Below, piece after piece: positions 24,372 to 32,745 of a stretch of 64,000 nt of DNA. The DNA lies in the NCBI RefSeq assembly GCF_003999255.1, contig NZ_CP034791.1, positions 186,001 through 250,000 on the forward strand, read 5' to 3'. A program made the translations under genes and the position numbers. Every line of letters begins with the position of its first letter. Position 1 is the stretch's first letter. This DNA comes from Caldicellulosiruptor changbaiensis (GTDB taxonomy: Bacteria > Bacillota > Thermoanaerobacteria > Caldicellulosiruptorales > Caldicellulosiruptoraceae). Below the pieces are notes generated by a model. The model was not told where the DNA came from. It searched no databases and was given only the letters and a program-made list of their open reading frames with translations.

Positions 24372-24920
24372 ATGAACTGTAGCAAAGGAATATATATTTT
24401 AGTAGAAGGTCCAGATGATGAGAGGTTTTTTAAACGTATATTAGAACCAAAACTTTCTTCTAAATATTCTTTTGTTCATATCATAAAATATGGAGGTGAT
24501 GAGTACAAAAGTACAAAAAATTTACAAAAATACTCCAACTACATAAGAGCTTTTTTAAAAAGTAATAATGACTATATTTTTGTGGTAGATATAGACGACT
24601 CACCCTGCGTTACATATAAAAAAGAACAAATTACAAATTTAGTAAAGAATATAGACAAAGAAAATATACTCGTTGTCAAGAAAGAAATAGAAAGCTGGTA
24701 CTTAGCAGGTGCAGAAGATAATTTTTTTTCAGAGTTTGGAATTTCAAAGTTTACAATTAATAATACCGAAAAGTTGTCAAAGGAAGATTTTAATAAGATT
24801 ATTCCGCGAAATTTTGACAGGACAGATTTCATGATAGAGCTTATAAAGAATTTTTCAGTAGAAAAGGCTAAAAACCGCAATAAGTCTTTTAAATACTTTA
24901 TGGAAAAGTATATTGAATAG
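24372..24920 (+). CDS. TOPRIM-fold nuclease-like partner of the AAA ATPase
   Basis: The 182-aa protein begins with YILVEGPDDERFFKRILEP, where Glu12 matches the first TOPRIM acidic residue. VVDIDDSP gives Asp73 and Asp75, the DxD metal motif, and KKEIESWYLAG places another acidic residue at Glu107. These are the metal ligands expected for an OLD-type TOPRIM nuclease or a DUF4276/DUF4435-like toxin subunit. It is 8 nt after the ATPase stop and so forms a two-gene operon with it. In related systems the ATPase senses invading DNA or a phage protein and the TOPRIM subunit cleaves DNA or tRNA; that role is inferred. Confidence 0.75.
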   Translation: MNCSKGIYILVEGPDDERFFKRILEPKLSSKYSFVHIIKYGGDEYKSTKNLQKYSNYIRAFLKSNNDYIFVVDIDDSPCVTYKKEQITNLVKNIDKENILVVKKEIESWYLAGAEDNFFSEFGISKFTINNTEKLSKEDFNKIIPRNFDRTDFMIELIKNFSVEKAKNRNKSFKYFMEKYIE

Positions 24921-25235
24921 AATCTCTTTTTTATAGTTTTTCTAAATGTAATGTTTAAAAATTTTCGTATTGTTGAAAACATATAAAATAGAGAAAATAA
25001 TTTATTCATATAGGTCAATTATTCACATAACCACATTTACAAAAATAAAATAAAAACTTTGAAAAAGTTCATTTATTTTTGGTATTGATTGGTGTATACA
25101 AAAAACATATAATTAAAACTGTAAAGAGTGGAGCAAGGGACAGACAACAAAGAAATGCTGCGGACAACCCCCTTGAGTTTTTAAAAAATACATACAGTAG
25201 AATCCCCCCCGATTCATTTCCTCCTTTTATATAGA

Positions 25236-25278
25236 AAGCGGGCAGGAGCTCTACAAGCAAAAGAGCTTCTGCCCGCTT
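25236..25278. promoter_or_regulatory. Strong 17-bp hairpin downstream of the AAA/TOPRIM pair
   Basis: AAGCGGGCAG (25236-25245) pairs with CTGCCCGCTT (25269-25278) and AGCTCT with AGAGCT, joined by a G-T pair, leaving a 9-nt loop. It is unusually GC-rich for this DNA. No T-run follows directly on either strand, so it is not a standard terminator. The rest of 24921-25347 has no convincing gene; short frames on both strands lack good starts. Confidence 0.55.
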
Positions 25279-25347
25279 GCGATTTTGGGGGAATTTTTTA
25301 ATGCAAGCTTTTTAAAAAATATTGTAAAATAGAATAAGGCATCTTTT

Positions 25348-26841
25348 TTGTCAAAGGGGAATTTTAAAAGCAACATGGCAAAATACAGATTGGGTCAAGA
25401 AAAGAGTGGAGTAGTTTTTAGGAAAACTCAAAAAGAGAAAAAAAGAAGATTTAAACGCAAATACATCCTCTACATCTTTGCTATTTGGATTTTAGCAAAT
25501 GTACTTTTGTTTTTGGTAAAAGAATATCTTTCAAACTACTATTTCTCAACCCAGCTACCTGAACTTAAACCAGAAAATTATAAAAGAATACTCATATTTG
25601 CACCACACTGTGACGATGAAACACTCTCATCTGCAGGGGTCATTCAAAAAGCACTTGCAGCAGGTAGCAAAGTTAAGGTTGTTGTGATGACAAACGGCGA
25701 TGGGTTTACAAGAGCAGCTGGGCAAAACTTTGGAAAGATTAGATTAAAAGCCAAAGATTATATTAGATTTGGGTATCTCCGTCAAAAAGAGACCATTCAT
25801 GCGCTTGAGGATTTAGGGATTGACAGGAAGAATATCATTTTCTTAGGATACCCTGATAGGGGTTTGAGGTATCTTTGGGAAAAGTACTTTGACTCAAAAG
25901 TGAGCTATTTTAATCCTCTTACCCGAACCTTTCATAGTCCATATTCAAATTCCTATGAGAAAAATGTCCAATACAAAGGTGTAAACGTTGTGAAAAACAT
26001 AGAAAGTATAATAAAGTCATTTGAGCCAGATTTGATTATATACCCATACTCACGTGACCAGCATCCTGACCACTGGGCAACCTCTGCGTTTGTTAAGTTT
26101 TCACTTCTCCAATTGGGATATAAAGGTGAAGAATGGCAGTACCTTGTCCACAGAGGCGACTGGCCAACTCCGTTTGGCAAGCACCCGGACATGTTTTTAG
26201 TACCACCATTTAAACTTGCATTCACAGACACCGAATGGTATCAGGTGCCACTTGATGGTTTTATGATAGAGAAAAAAGCAAACTCTATTTCAGATTATCA
26301 TTCTCAGATAAAGGTTATGCGAGGGTTTTTAGAGGCTTTTATAAGACAAAACGAGCTTTTTGCAAAGCTTGGCAATAGCATTGCCAAAAGGTATGAGGGT
26401 GACGACCTGTTTTCGCCTAAATATCTGGTGATAGAAGAACCAACGCATGATATATGGTCGCTTATTTTTGAAAAAGGTGCAGACATAGATAGTATCTATG
26501 CTGCACATGACAGCAAAAATATATATATTGGTATCAGAATGGTTGGGTCCGCAAAAAGACTTATTAACTATTACCTTCACATTCGTGCATTCAAAGACCA
26601 AAAATATCTTGGAAGGATGTATATACAAATTTCAGGAAGTAAAATGAAGAGTGTAAAAACTATGACAACTCCTCAGTTTTCTTTAGACAATTCAAAATTC
26701 CAAAGAAACAAAAATTATATGAAGATAGTTTTACCAAAGAAAGATTTACAAAACGCAAATATGCTATTTTTAAGTCTCAGGACAGAGTTTTTAGGCCGTC
26801 AGCTTGACAGAAGCGCATGGAGGGTGATACTGCTAAAATAA
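25348..26841 (+). CDS. Membrane-anchored PIG-L (LmbE) deacetylase
   Basis: The 497-aa protein has a very basic N-terminus, one transmembrane helix (YILYIFAIWILANVLLFLV) and an extracellular PIG-L domain: IFAPHCDDETLSSAGVI (AHPDDE-type zinc motif) and YSRDQHPDHWA (third zinc His). Such enzymes remove acetyl groups from N-acetylglucosamine-type sugars. A C-terminal region (about 360-497) with IYIGIRMVGSAKRLINYYLH looks like a beta-rich carbohydrate-binding module. The start is uncertain: TTG 25348 or ATG 25375 (14 nt after AAGGGG). It likely modifies a cell-wall or exopolysaccharide glycan. Confidence 0.85.
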   Translation: MSKGNFKSNMAKYRLGQEKSGVVFRKTQKEKKRRFKRKYILYIFAIWILANVLLFLVKEYLSNYYFSTQLPELKPENYKRILIFAPHCDDETLSSAGVIQKALAAGSKVKVVVMTNGDGFTRAAGQNFGKIRLKAKDYIRFGYLRQKETIHALEDLGIDRKNIIFLGYPDRGLRYLWEKYFDSKVSYFNPLTRTFHSPYSNSYEKNVQYKGVNVVKNIESIIKSFEPDLIIYPYSRDQHPDHWATSAFVKFSLLQLGYKGEEWQYLVHRGDWPTPFGKHPDMFLVPPFKLAFTDTEWYQVPLDGFMIEKKANSISDYHSQIKVMRGFLEAFIRQNELFAKLGNSIAKRYEGDDLFSPKYLVIEEPTHDIWSLIFEKGADIDSIYAAHDSKNIYIGIRMVGSAKRLINYYLHIRAFKDQKYLGRMYIQISGSKMKSVKTMTTPQFSLDNSKFQRNKNYMKIVLPKKDLQNANMLFLSLRTEFLGRQLDRSAWRVILLK

Positions 26842-26846
26842 AACCT

Positions 26847-27263
26847 TTATTGAGGTATCAGCTCTTCGTACTTGTAAGTAAATTCAATAAGCTTTGGCGC
26901 CATATAGATAGGGCTGTTGGTTCTGAGAGCAAGTGCAATTGCATCGCTTGGTCTTGAGTCTATGACAGATATGACATTATTGTAGTCCCTAAGATAAAGC
27001 TCTGCATAGTAAGTTCCATCTTTGATATCAGTGATTACAACCTTTTGAATTGAAATACCAAATTTTTGAAAGATGTTAACCATCAAATCATGTGTGATTG
27101 GGCGTGGAAGTTGCTGCTTTTCAAGTGCAAGTGCGATTGACTGTGCCTCTAAAGGTCCAATAAAGATAGGGAGTACCATTTTGTTGTTTTTGTCACACAG
27201 CAGGACCGCAAATCCCCCACCTTCTTGGAAAAATGCAACGTTTAAAACGTACATTTCAATCAT
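26847..27263 (-). CDS. BFN-domain bifunctional nuclease family protein (DUF151)
   Basis: The protein (138 aa) starts MIEMYVLNVAFFQEGGGFAV and contains LPIFIGPLEAQSIALAL and the strongly conserved VIDSRPSDAIALALR, the core of the DUF151/BFN family. Characterised plant and Thermotoga members have RNase/DNase activity or bind nucleic acid. AGAGGTG is 9 nt before the ATG at 27263, so this start is preferred over the upstream GTG/ATG frame opening at 27305. It is convergent with the PIG-L gene (5 nt apart). Confidence 0.9.
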   Translation of the reverse strand: MIEMYVLNVAFFQEGGGFAVLLCDKNNKMVLPIFIGPLEAQSIALALEKQQLPRPITHDLMVNIFQKFGISIQKVVITDIKDGTYYAELYLRDYNNVISVIDSRPSDAIALALRTNSPIYMAPKLIEFTYKYEELIPQ

Positions 27264-27310
27264 AGTGAATAGCACCTCTTTTAAATTGGAATAATTTACA
27301 ACCAAGCAAA

Positions 27311-27349
27311 AAACCCCTTACTCTAATATTATGACACAAAGCAAGGGGT
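27311..27349 (-). terminator. Terminator for the minus-strand metal-efflux operon
   Basis: On the minus strand ACCCCTT and AAGGGGT pair across a 24-nt loop and are followed by TTTTTTG. It lies between the TnpB element and the BFN gene. Since the element ends exactly at 27353, this was probably the original terminator of the cadCA operon before insertion. The large loop makes the call moderate. Confidence 0.45.
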
Positions 27350-27352
27350 CAA

Positions 27353-28700
27353 GTGAACTACCATCCACCTTAAAGAGGTGGATGGCTTCGCGAGAAGTCT
27401 GGCAGCTTCTCAAGCTACCCTTATTTTCACAGGATGGTTCACACACCCACTACTGGTTATTTGCTCTGCGGCAAACTCACCAGCTACTTTCGCAAGTATG
27501 TTTACCGCTCCATTTATATCTGCATTCATTACACTCCCACATTCCCTACAAACATACAATCTCCTGTGCTTCCTGTTACTCTTCCTTAAAACTCCGCATC
27601 TGCTGCACTTCTGGGACGTATAACTCTCATCTACTTCAACGTACTCTATCCCATACTCTTCACACTTTGATTTAAGTTTCCTCTTGAATTTCTCATACGG
27701 TATCCCCACAAAATTCTGATTGTTCACCCTGCCAAGTTCTATACCCTGTTTTATATTATCCATCTTCCCTACCACTACTGTCCCTATTCGATTTCCTAAA
27801 CAGTGCTTGATTATGAAACTCACCGCCTGATTTAAAAAGTTGTCCAGTATATGTTGCCTCTTGAGAGAAATCTTTGCAAGTTTTGAACCACACTTAATTC
27901 CCTGCTTTGAATATACACTTTGCAGTCTTGCCTTTTCTTTGTTGTACCATCGGTTGACTGACTTTATATACCTGCCTTCTATCAAAAAGGCAGTCCCGAT
28001 GGTATCAACCACCGCTGCAAAATTGTCAAGCCCCAGGTCTATCGCTAAAAACTTGCTTCTGTCAAGACTGTAACACTTCTCTTCTTCCTCATACACATAC
28101 TCAATCTCAAACCATCTGCCATGAAACCTCGGTATTATCCTGACTTCTTTTATTTTCTTACCTAAAACAGTAGCTGGCAGGTCGAAATACAGGTATCTTA
28201 CTCCAAACTCTTTTGCAAAATCCCTGCCAAGGCTAAGTCTTAGTTTATCATCTTCTGCCTTGAACTGGTCTTTCGGAAAACTCAGAAGAAACATACCATC
28301 TCTGGGAAGGTACTTCGGCATTGAAACTTTTTTGACAGCTTTACCCTCTTTCTTTGCCACAATAAGCTTGAAAAATGATTTAAATGCTTCATCTACACAA
28401 ACAAGTGTTTGCTGTGCAATCTGTGATGGCAAAAGTCTGTAGTTTTCGTTTTCCTTTACAATATGATATACACTTTCATATCGCAGATATTGCCGAGTAT
28501 TGAAATAATGCTGCCTTATGTGATAGAGAGCATAGTTGTACAGATTTTTTGAAATATGGCACAATACTCGCCACAGCTTATATGTTTGTTTATCACACCT
28601 TATGTGATTTTTCTGTGTTTTGTACATTTAGCATTACCTTAAGAATATTGTATCATATCTCTGGCAATTTATCACCATCTTGTAGAAGATGGAGTCTTCT
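27353..28700 (-). mobile_element. IS1341-type element carrying only tnpB
   Basis: The element has a tnpB gene but no tnpA. Its right end, read on the minus strand, is a hairpin CCATCCACC/GGTGGATGG (27361-27387) followed by GGTAGTTCAC at 27353; the intact IS200/IS605 element at 54134-55992 ends with the same GTAGTTCAC, which fixes this boundary. A left-end hairpin CCATCTT-ctac-AAGATGG lies near 28673-28690; the exact left border is uncertain. The sequence next to the right end (TTGACCCCTTGCTTTGTGTC) would be the guide of its omega RNA. Confidence 0.75.
27410..28627 (-). CDS. tnpB: TnpB, RNA-guided endonuclease (non-canonical RuvC)
   Basis: This 405-aa TnpB has an N-terminal helix-turn-helix region, a RuvC-like nuclease and a zinc finger. 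Asp197 (AIDLG) and Asp370 (NADINGA) are the first and third RuvC residues; Cys341, Cys344, Cys360 and Cys363 form the zinc finger. The position of the usual second acid (VVVED in canonical TnpB) is Gly287 (VVVGKMD), while a conserved Glu334 lies in VDESYTSQK, so the active site appears rearranged, as reported for some TnpB branches. It directs cleavage with an omega RNA from the element's right end. No transposase accompanies it. Confidence 0.88.
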   Translation of the reverse strand: MYKTQKNHIRCDKQTYKLWRVLCHISKNLYNYALYHIRQHYFNTRQYLRYESVYHIVKENENYRLLPSQIAQQTLVCVDEAFKSFFKLIVAKKEGKAVKKVSMPKYLPRDGMFLLSFPKDQFKAEDDKLRLSLGRDFAKEFGVRYLYFDLPATVLGKKIKEVRIIPRFHGRWFEIEYVYEEEEKCYSLDRSKFLAIDLGLDNFAAVVDTIGTAFLIEGRYIKSVNRWYNKEKARLQSVYSKQGIKCGSKLAKISLKRQHILDNFLNQAVSFIIKHCLGNRIGTVVVGKMDNIKQGIELGRVNNQNFVGIPYEKFKRKLKSKCEEYGIEYVEVDESYTSQKCSRCGVLRKSNRKHRRLYVCRECGSVMNADINGAVNILAKVAGEFAAEQITSSGCVNHPVKIRVA

Positions 28701-28732
28701 TGCTTAATTTTTGATAAAGATTTTAGAAAAAA

Positions 28733-30829
28733 TTATTTTTGATTTTTTAAAATTCTAAGTGAGTTCAAAATGGCAATTAAAGCAACACCGACATCTGCCA
28801 AAACTGCCTCCCAAAGATTTGCAAAACCCAGTGCACCCAAAGCCATAACTAAAAACTTTACAGAGAGCGAAATTGCAATATTTTGGATTACAACTTTGCG
28901 AACAAACCTTGAGACTTTTATCAAATCCAAAATTTTGCTGATTGAATTTTCAAGAAGTATTACATCTGCTGCCGCAGTTGCAATACTTGAGGCGTTCTGT
29001 GCGAACGAAATTCCAACATCACATGCAGCCAAGGCAGGAGAGTCATTTATCCCGTCACCTACAAATGCGACTGTTGCATTTTTAGCTTCTTTCTTTATGT
29101 CTTCAGCAATCTTTACCTTGTCTTGAGGAAGAAGATTAGCAAAAACTCCATCAAAGTCAACTTCACTTGCCACTTCTTGAGCAGCTTCCTTTTTGTCACC
29201 TGTAAGTAGGTAAGTCTTTATTCCAAGTTTTTTTAACCCATTCAATGCATCTTTTATATCTGGTTTGAGAAAGTCCTTCAAAACAACATATCCGCAAAAC
29301 CTACCATCAACGGCTACATACACTGTAGTTGAAAGAAAGCTTTTTTCTTCTATGTCCACCTCTACACCCTTTTCTCCTAAAAACTCTTTTGTTCCAGCAA
29401 TGACCTTTTTCCCAAAAACAATACCTTCTATTCCTTTACCAGGCCACTCTTTTACCTCTTTTACTGAGCTTGTATCAACTTTGGTTTTAAATTCATTGGT
29501 GATAGAAATGGCAATTGGATGGTTTGAAAAGCTTTCTATGTGGCAAAGAAATAGTACAAACTCTTCATGAGAAATACCTTTTGTCACAACTTTATCAACT
29601 TTAAGAGTACCTTGCGTAATTGTTCCAGTTTTATCAAAAAGAATGGCATATATTTTTCCTGCCATCTTATCGATATATGTTGTACCTTTTGTAAGTATTG
29701 AATCTCTGGAGAGTTTTGCGACCCCTGCAAAGTAGGAAAGCGGGACAGATAAAACAAGGCTGCACGGGCAAGAGACAATCAAGAATATCAGTGCCCTATA
29801 AACCCACTTGTCAAATGGCTGTGAAAACAAAAGCGGTGGTAAGAGTGCTACCAAAAGAGCAAAGAGCGTAACAATAGGTGTATAAACCTTTGCAAAAGAG
29901 GTAATGAACCTCTCAAGCTGTGATTTTTTGGATGTTGCATTTTCTACTATCTCTATTATCTTTGAAATTGTAGAGTCTTTATAAAAGCTCTTTGCTAAGA
30001 CTTCTATTGTCCCATCAATATTTATTGACCCTGCAAAGACCTCATCGTTTTCCTCCACAGGAATTAGCCTTGACTCGCCTGTGATTGCAGATGTGTCCAA
30101 AAAACAGCTGCCTGCTGCTACAACTCCATCAATAGGTACTTTTTCACCTGCTTTGACAATGACAGTATCGCCAGGAACGATGTCTTTTGGATTTACCCTT
30201 TTTATTTCATTTTCAATCTTCAGGTTTGCATATTCAATTTCAAGGTTTTTCAAGGAATTTATAGTCTTTCTTGACCTTCTGATTGCTGTCTCTTCAAGTA
30301 GCTCGCCTATTTTGTAAAGAAGCATAACAAGAACTGCTTCAGGATATTCTTTGAGCAAAAAGGCAGAGATTGTTGCAACTGTCATCAAGAAATTTTCATC
30401 AAAGACTTTTAATCGTAGTAGATTTTTCAAAAACTTTTTTATTACATCTTTTCCCGCTAAAATGTATGCCAAAACAAAAAATATAAGTCCCCACCAAGTT
30501 CTTTTGTAAATAAAAAGTCCAATTACAAAAAAGAGAATTGACAGAATTATCAAAGACAGATCTTTTATATCAACCACAGGCTTTTCAGCTTCTGCCTCTA
30601 AAACTCTCACGTTCGGCTCAATTTCATTTACAATTCTGGTAACACTCTCTAAAAAGAGTTTATAATTGTTAGGTGAGATTTCAGCTGTGAGCTTTTTTGT
30701 GACAAAGTTCAAATTTGCACTTTTGACAAAGTATAGGCTATTTACCCTTTCCTCAATTTTAGATGCACAGTTTGCACAAGAAAGATTTTCTAATATGAGT
30801 TCAACCTTGCCATTTGTCAAATTTGCCAT
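28733..30829 (-). CDS. cadA: P1B-type heavy-metal ATPase (Cd/Zn/Pb exporter)
   Basis: The 698-aa pump has an N-terminal HMA domain with LSCANC (metal-binding CxxC), several transmembrane helices including the SCPCSLVLSVP metal channel (CPC motif typical of zinc/cadmium/lead P1B-2 pumps), the phosphorylation loop DKTGTITQGT, the nucleotide domain and the hinge GDGINDSPALA. It exports divalent soft metals from the cytosol. It follows the ArsR/CadC-type repressor gene by 33 nt and shares its promoter. The TnpB element sits immediately downstream. Confidence 0.95.
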   Translation of the reverse strand: MANLTNGKVELILENLSCANCASKIEERVNSLYFVKSANLNFVTKKLTAEISPNNYKLFLESVTRIVNEIEPNVRVLEAEAEKPVVDIKDLSLIILSILFFVIGLFIYKRTWWGLIFFVLAYILAGKDVIKKFLKNLLRLKVFDENFLMTVATISAFLLKEYPEAVLVMLLYKIGELLEETAIRRSRKTINSLKNLEIEYANLKIENEIKRVNPKDIVPGDTVIVKAGEKVPIDGVVAAGSCFLDTSAITGESRLIPVEENDEVFAGSINIDGTIEVLAKSFYKDSTISKIIEIVENATSKKSQLERFITSFAKVYTPIVTLFALLVALLPPLLFSQPFDKWVYRALIFLIVSCPCSLVLSVPLSYFAGVAKLSRDSILTKGTTYIDKMAGKIYAILFDKTGTITQGTLKVDKVVTKGISHEEFVLFLCHIESFSNHPIAISITNEFKTKVDTSSVKEVKEWPGKGIEGIVFGKKVIAGTKEFLGEKGVEVDIEEKSFLSTTVYVAVDGRFCGYVVLKDFLKPDIKDALNGLKKLGIKTYLLTGDKKEAAQEVASEVDFDGVFANLLPQDKVKIAEDIKKEAKNATVAFVGDGINDSPALAACDVGISFAQNASSIATAAADVILLENSISKILDLIKVSRFVRKVVIQNIAISLSVKFLVMALGALGFANLWEAVLADVGVALIAILNSLRILKNQK

Positions 30830-30862
30830 CCCCTTTTGATGTTATTAATTTTTGTAAACAAA

Positions 30863-31225
30863 TCAAGCTTTTTCTGAAAGGTGCAAAAGCCCAAGCTCTA
30901 ATATACTTTTTACATGGTCATCGTTTAAGCTGTAATAGACCACTTTTCCTTCTTTTCTGCTCTTAACCAACCTAAATGCCTTTAAAAGCCGCAGCTGGTG
31001 AGATATTGCCGACTGCGTTACCTGAAGCAGCGCTGCTAAATCGCATACACACATCTCTGATATCAAAAGTGCGCTTAAAATCTTCACTCTTGTGGAATCA
31101 GAAAACACTTTAAAAAACTCAGATAGATCAAATAGCTTCTCATCATCAGGTAAATCTTTTTTAACCTTTTCAAGGATGTCCTGATGAATCACTGTGCATG
31201 AGCAAATTTCAAGCTTTTTTGACAT
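30863..31225 (-). CDS. cadC: CadC/SmtB-type metal-sensing repressor (ArsR family)
   Basis: The 120-aa repressor has an ArsR winged helix: FKVFSDSTRVKILSALLISE, then EMCVCDLAALL, the alpha-3 metal-sensing CVCD box, and SAISHQLRLLKAFRLVKSRK for DNA contact. The N-terminal KKLEICSC provides extra cysteines as in CadC, and the C-terminal DDHVKSILELGLLHLSE carries the alpha-5 Asp/His zinc site. It represses its own operon with the pump; metal binding releases it. The operator and promoter lie at 31291-31344. Confidence 0.95.
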   Translation of the reverse strand: MSKKLEICSCTVIHQDILEKVKKDLPDDEKLFDLSEFFKVFSDSTRVKILSALLISEMCVCDLAALLQVTQSAISHQLRLLKAFRLVKSRKEGKVVYYSLNDDHVKSILELGLLHLSEKA

Positions 31226-31290
31226 TCATTTCACCTCAAATCACTGGTGGATTGTTAAGCAAAAATAATTAAGATTCTATTTTAAAAAAC

Positions 31291-31310
31291 ATATGAACAA
31301 TTATTCATAT
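31291..31310. promoter_or_regulatory. CadC operator
   Basis: ATATGAACAATTATTCATAT is a near-perfect 20-bp palindrome located 5 nt downstream of the -10 box and covering the expected transcription start. Its size and the ATGAA..TTCAT arms fit ArsR/SmtB operators. Confidence 0.75.
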
Positions 31311-31314
31311 GTTC

Positions 31315-31344
31315 ATTATATATCTTTTTGTATTGTCTTGTCAA
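31315..31344 (-). promoter_or_regulatory. Sigma-A promoter of cadC-cadA
   Basis: On the minus strand a consensus TTGACA (31339-31344), an 18-nt spacer and a consensus TATAAT (31315-31320) direct transcription into cadC. The strong promoter with a downstream palindrome is the classic repressor-controlled layout. Confidence 0.85.
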
Positions 31345-31467
31345 CCACCACAGGATTTTTAGCTTGAAAGATGGCAATATAATTTTGAAATCCTTGACGC
31401 AAAATCTTTTCAAGTGCTACACTTGAAAAGAAGAGGATTGTAAAAAATTTTTTTGGGGGTTTGACAG

Positions 31468-32745
31468 GTGAACCTTATACTCCTTACAATTGGCTATCCC
31501 CATCCTAAAAGGGATGTGTTTGTGGGAAACGAGATAGATTTTCTTTGTAAGGCTTTTGACACGATCTATATTCTGCCAGTTCAAGCGGGCAAGATTTTAC
31601 CCAAAAAATTAAAAAACGGTGACAAATACAAACCCCACGAAAAGGTAAAAGTGTGGGATGTTGAGTACACAATAAAGGATGTTTTATTTATTTCTCCAAG
31701 GCTAATAGGACTTGCAATAAAAGAAGCCTTCAAGGCAGTTTTTCAAAAAAGCACAATTAGGTATAAGATACTCTATCTTTGGATGATTTTTAGATGGATC
31801 TTTTTGACAAGCATAACATTGAAAAATCTTAGCAAACTATTTGAAAAAGAAGGAATTGACCCAAAGGATACAGTCCTTTATTCCTATTGGTTTCACTTTT
31901 TGGCATTTGCTATTTCTCTTTTTAAAAAGCCTGTTGCGCTAAAAATCTCAAGAGCGCATGGCTCAGACCTATATAGAGAACTTTACCCTCAGCCCTGTAA
32001 AGAGTTTATAATAAATCGCATTGACAAAGTGTTTACATGCTCTAAGATGGGAGCAGATTATATAAATAAAAAGTATAACACAGACAAAGCAGTCGTTTCA
32101 TACCTTGGAACTTTCAATGACTATGAAATAAATCTTAACAAGAAAAGATCAAAGCCTTTTAAGATAGTCAGCTGTGCAAGGGTTGTATCTGTCAAAAGGG
32201 TTGAAAAAATAATAGATGGTCTTGAGAAGATTACAGACTATGAAATCTCATGGATTCACATAGGTGATGGTGATCTTTTTGGAAACATAAAAAATTATGC
32301 AGATGAGAAACTTTCAAAAAAAGAAAATATTAGCTACAATTTTCTGGGATTTATGCCGAACGATAGAATTACAGAGCTTTATGCCAAAGAGAATTTCAAC
32401 CTGTTTGTAAATACAAGCTCATCTGAAGGTCTTCCAGTTTCAATCATGGAGGCAATGTCATTTGGAATACCAGTTGTGGCAACAGACGTTGGCGGTGTGC
32501 GTGAGATTGTAAAAGATGGATCAAATGGTTATTTGCTTGAAAAAGATTTTTCAGCAGATAGGCTCTCATCGTTAATAAAAAGATTTATTGAAATGCCAGA
32601 GATAGAGTATCAGAGATTTTGTATTGAGGCAAGAAAGACATGGGAAGAAAAGTTCAATGCTCAAAAAGCGTATGAGGAGTTTGTGAATACTGTGATAAAG
32701 CTTGCACAATCAAAAAAAGGAGCTGGGCTAAAACATGGAAAATAA
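31468..32745 (+). CDS. GT4-type glycosyltransferase
   Basis: The 425-aa enzyme has a GT-B fold: an N-terminal acceptor lobe (LLTIGYPHPKRDVFVGNEID) and a C-terminal donor lobe with FKIVSCARVVSVKRVEKIID, NFLGFMPNDRITELY and the family Glu motif EGLPVSIMEAMSFGIPVVAT followed by DVGGVREIV. It transfers a sugar from a nucleotide donor, probably to a cell-surface polysaccharide or lipid. It starts with GTG after GGGGG. The end overlaps the HAD gene by 11 nt. Confidence 0.9.
   Translation: MNLILLTIGYPHPKRDVFVGNEIDFLCKAFDTIYILPVQAGKILPKKLKNGDKYKPHEKVKVWDVEYTIKDVLFISPRLIGLAIKEAFKAVFQKSTIRYKILYLWMIFRWIFLTSITLKNLSKLFEKEGIDPKDTVLYSYWFHFLAFAISLFKKPVALKISRAHGSDLYRELYPQPCKEFIINRIDKVFTCSKMGADYINKKYNTDKAVVSYLGTFNDYEINLNKKRSKPFKIVSCARVVSVKRVEKIIDGLEKITDYEISWIHIGDGDLFGNIKNYADEKLSKKENISYNFLGFMPNDRITELYAKENFNLFVNTSSSEGLPVSIMEAMSFGIPVVATDVGGVREIVKDGSNGYLLEKDFSADRLSSLIKRFIEMPEIEYQRFCIEARKTWEEKFNAQKAYEEFVNTVIKLAQSKKGAGLKHGK

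Noticed and set aside
25069-25260. Minus-strand 63-residue frame with a hydrophobic C-terminus
   Set aside because: The TTG start lies in the strong hairpin, and the AAAGGAGG inside fits a different, 34-codon frame; neither is convincing.
28690-28745. TTGAT target site at the left end of the solitary TnpB element
   Set aside because: No ATCAA (minus-strand TTGAT) is present near the left border; only a plus-strand TTGAT, in the wrong orientation, is found.
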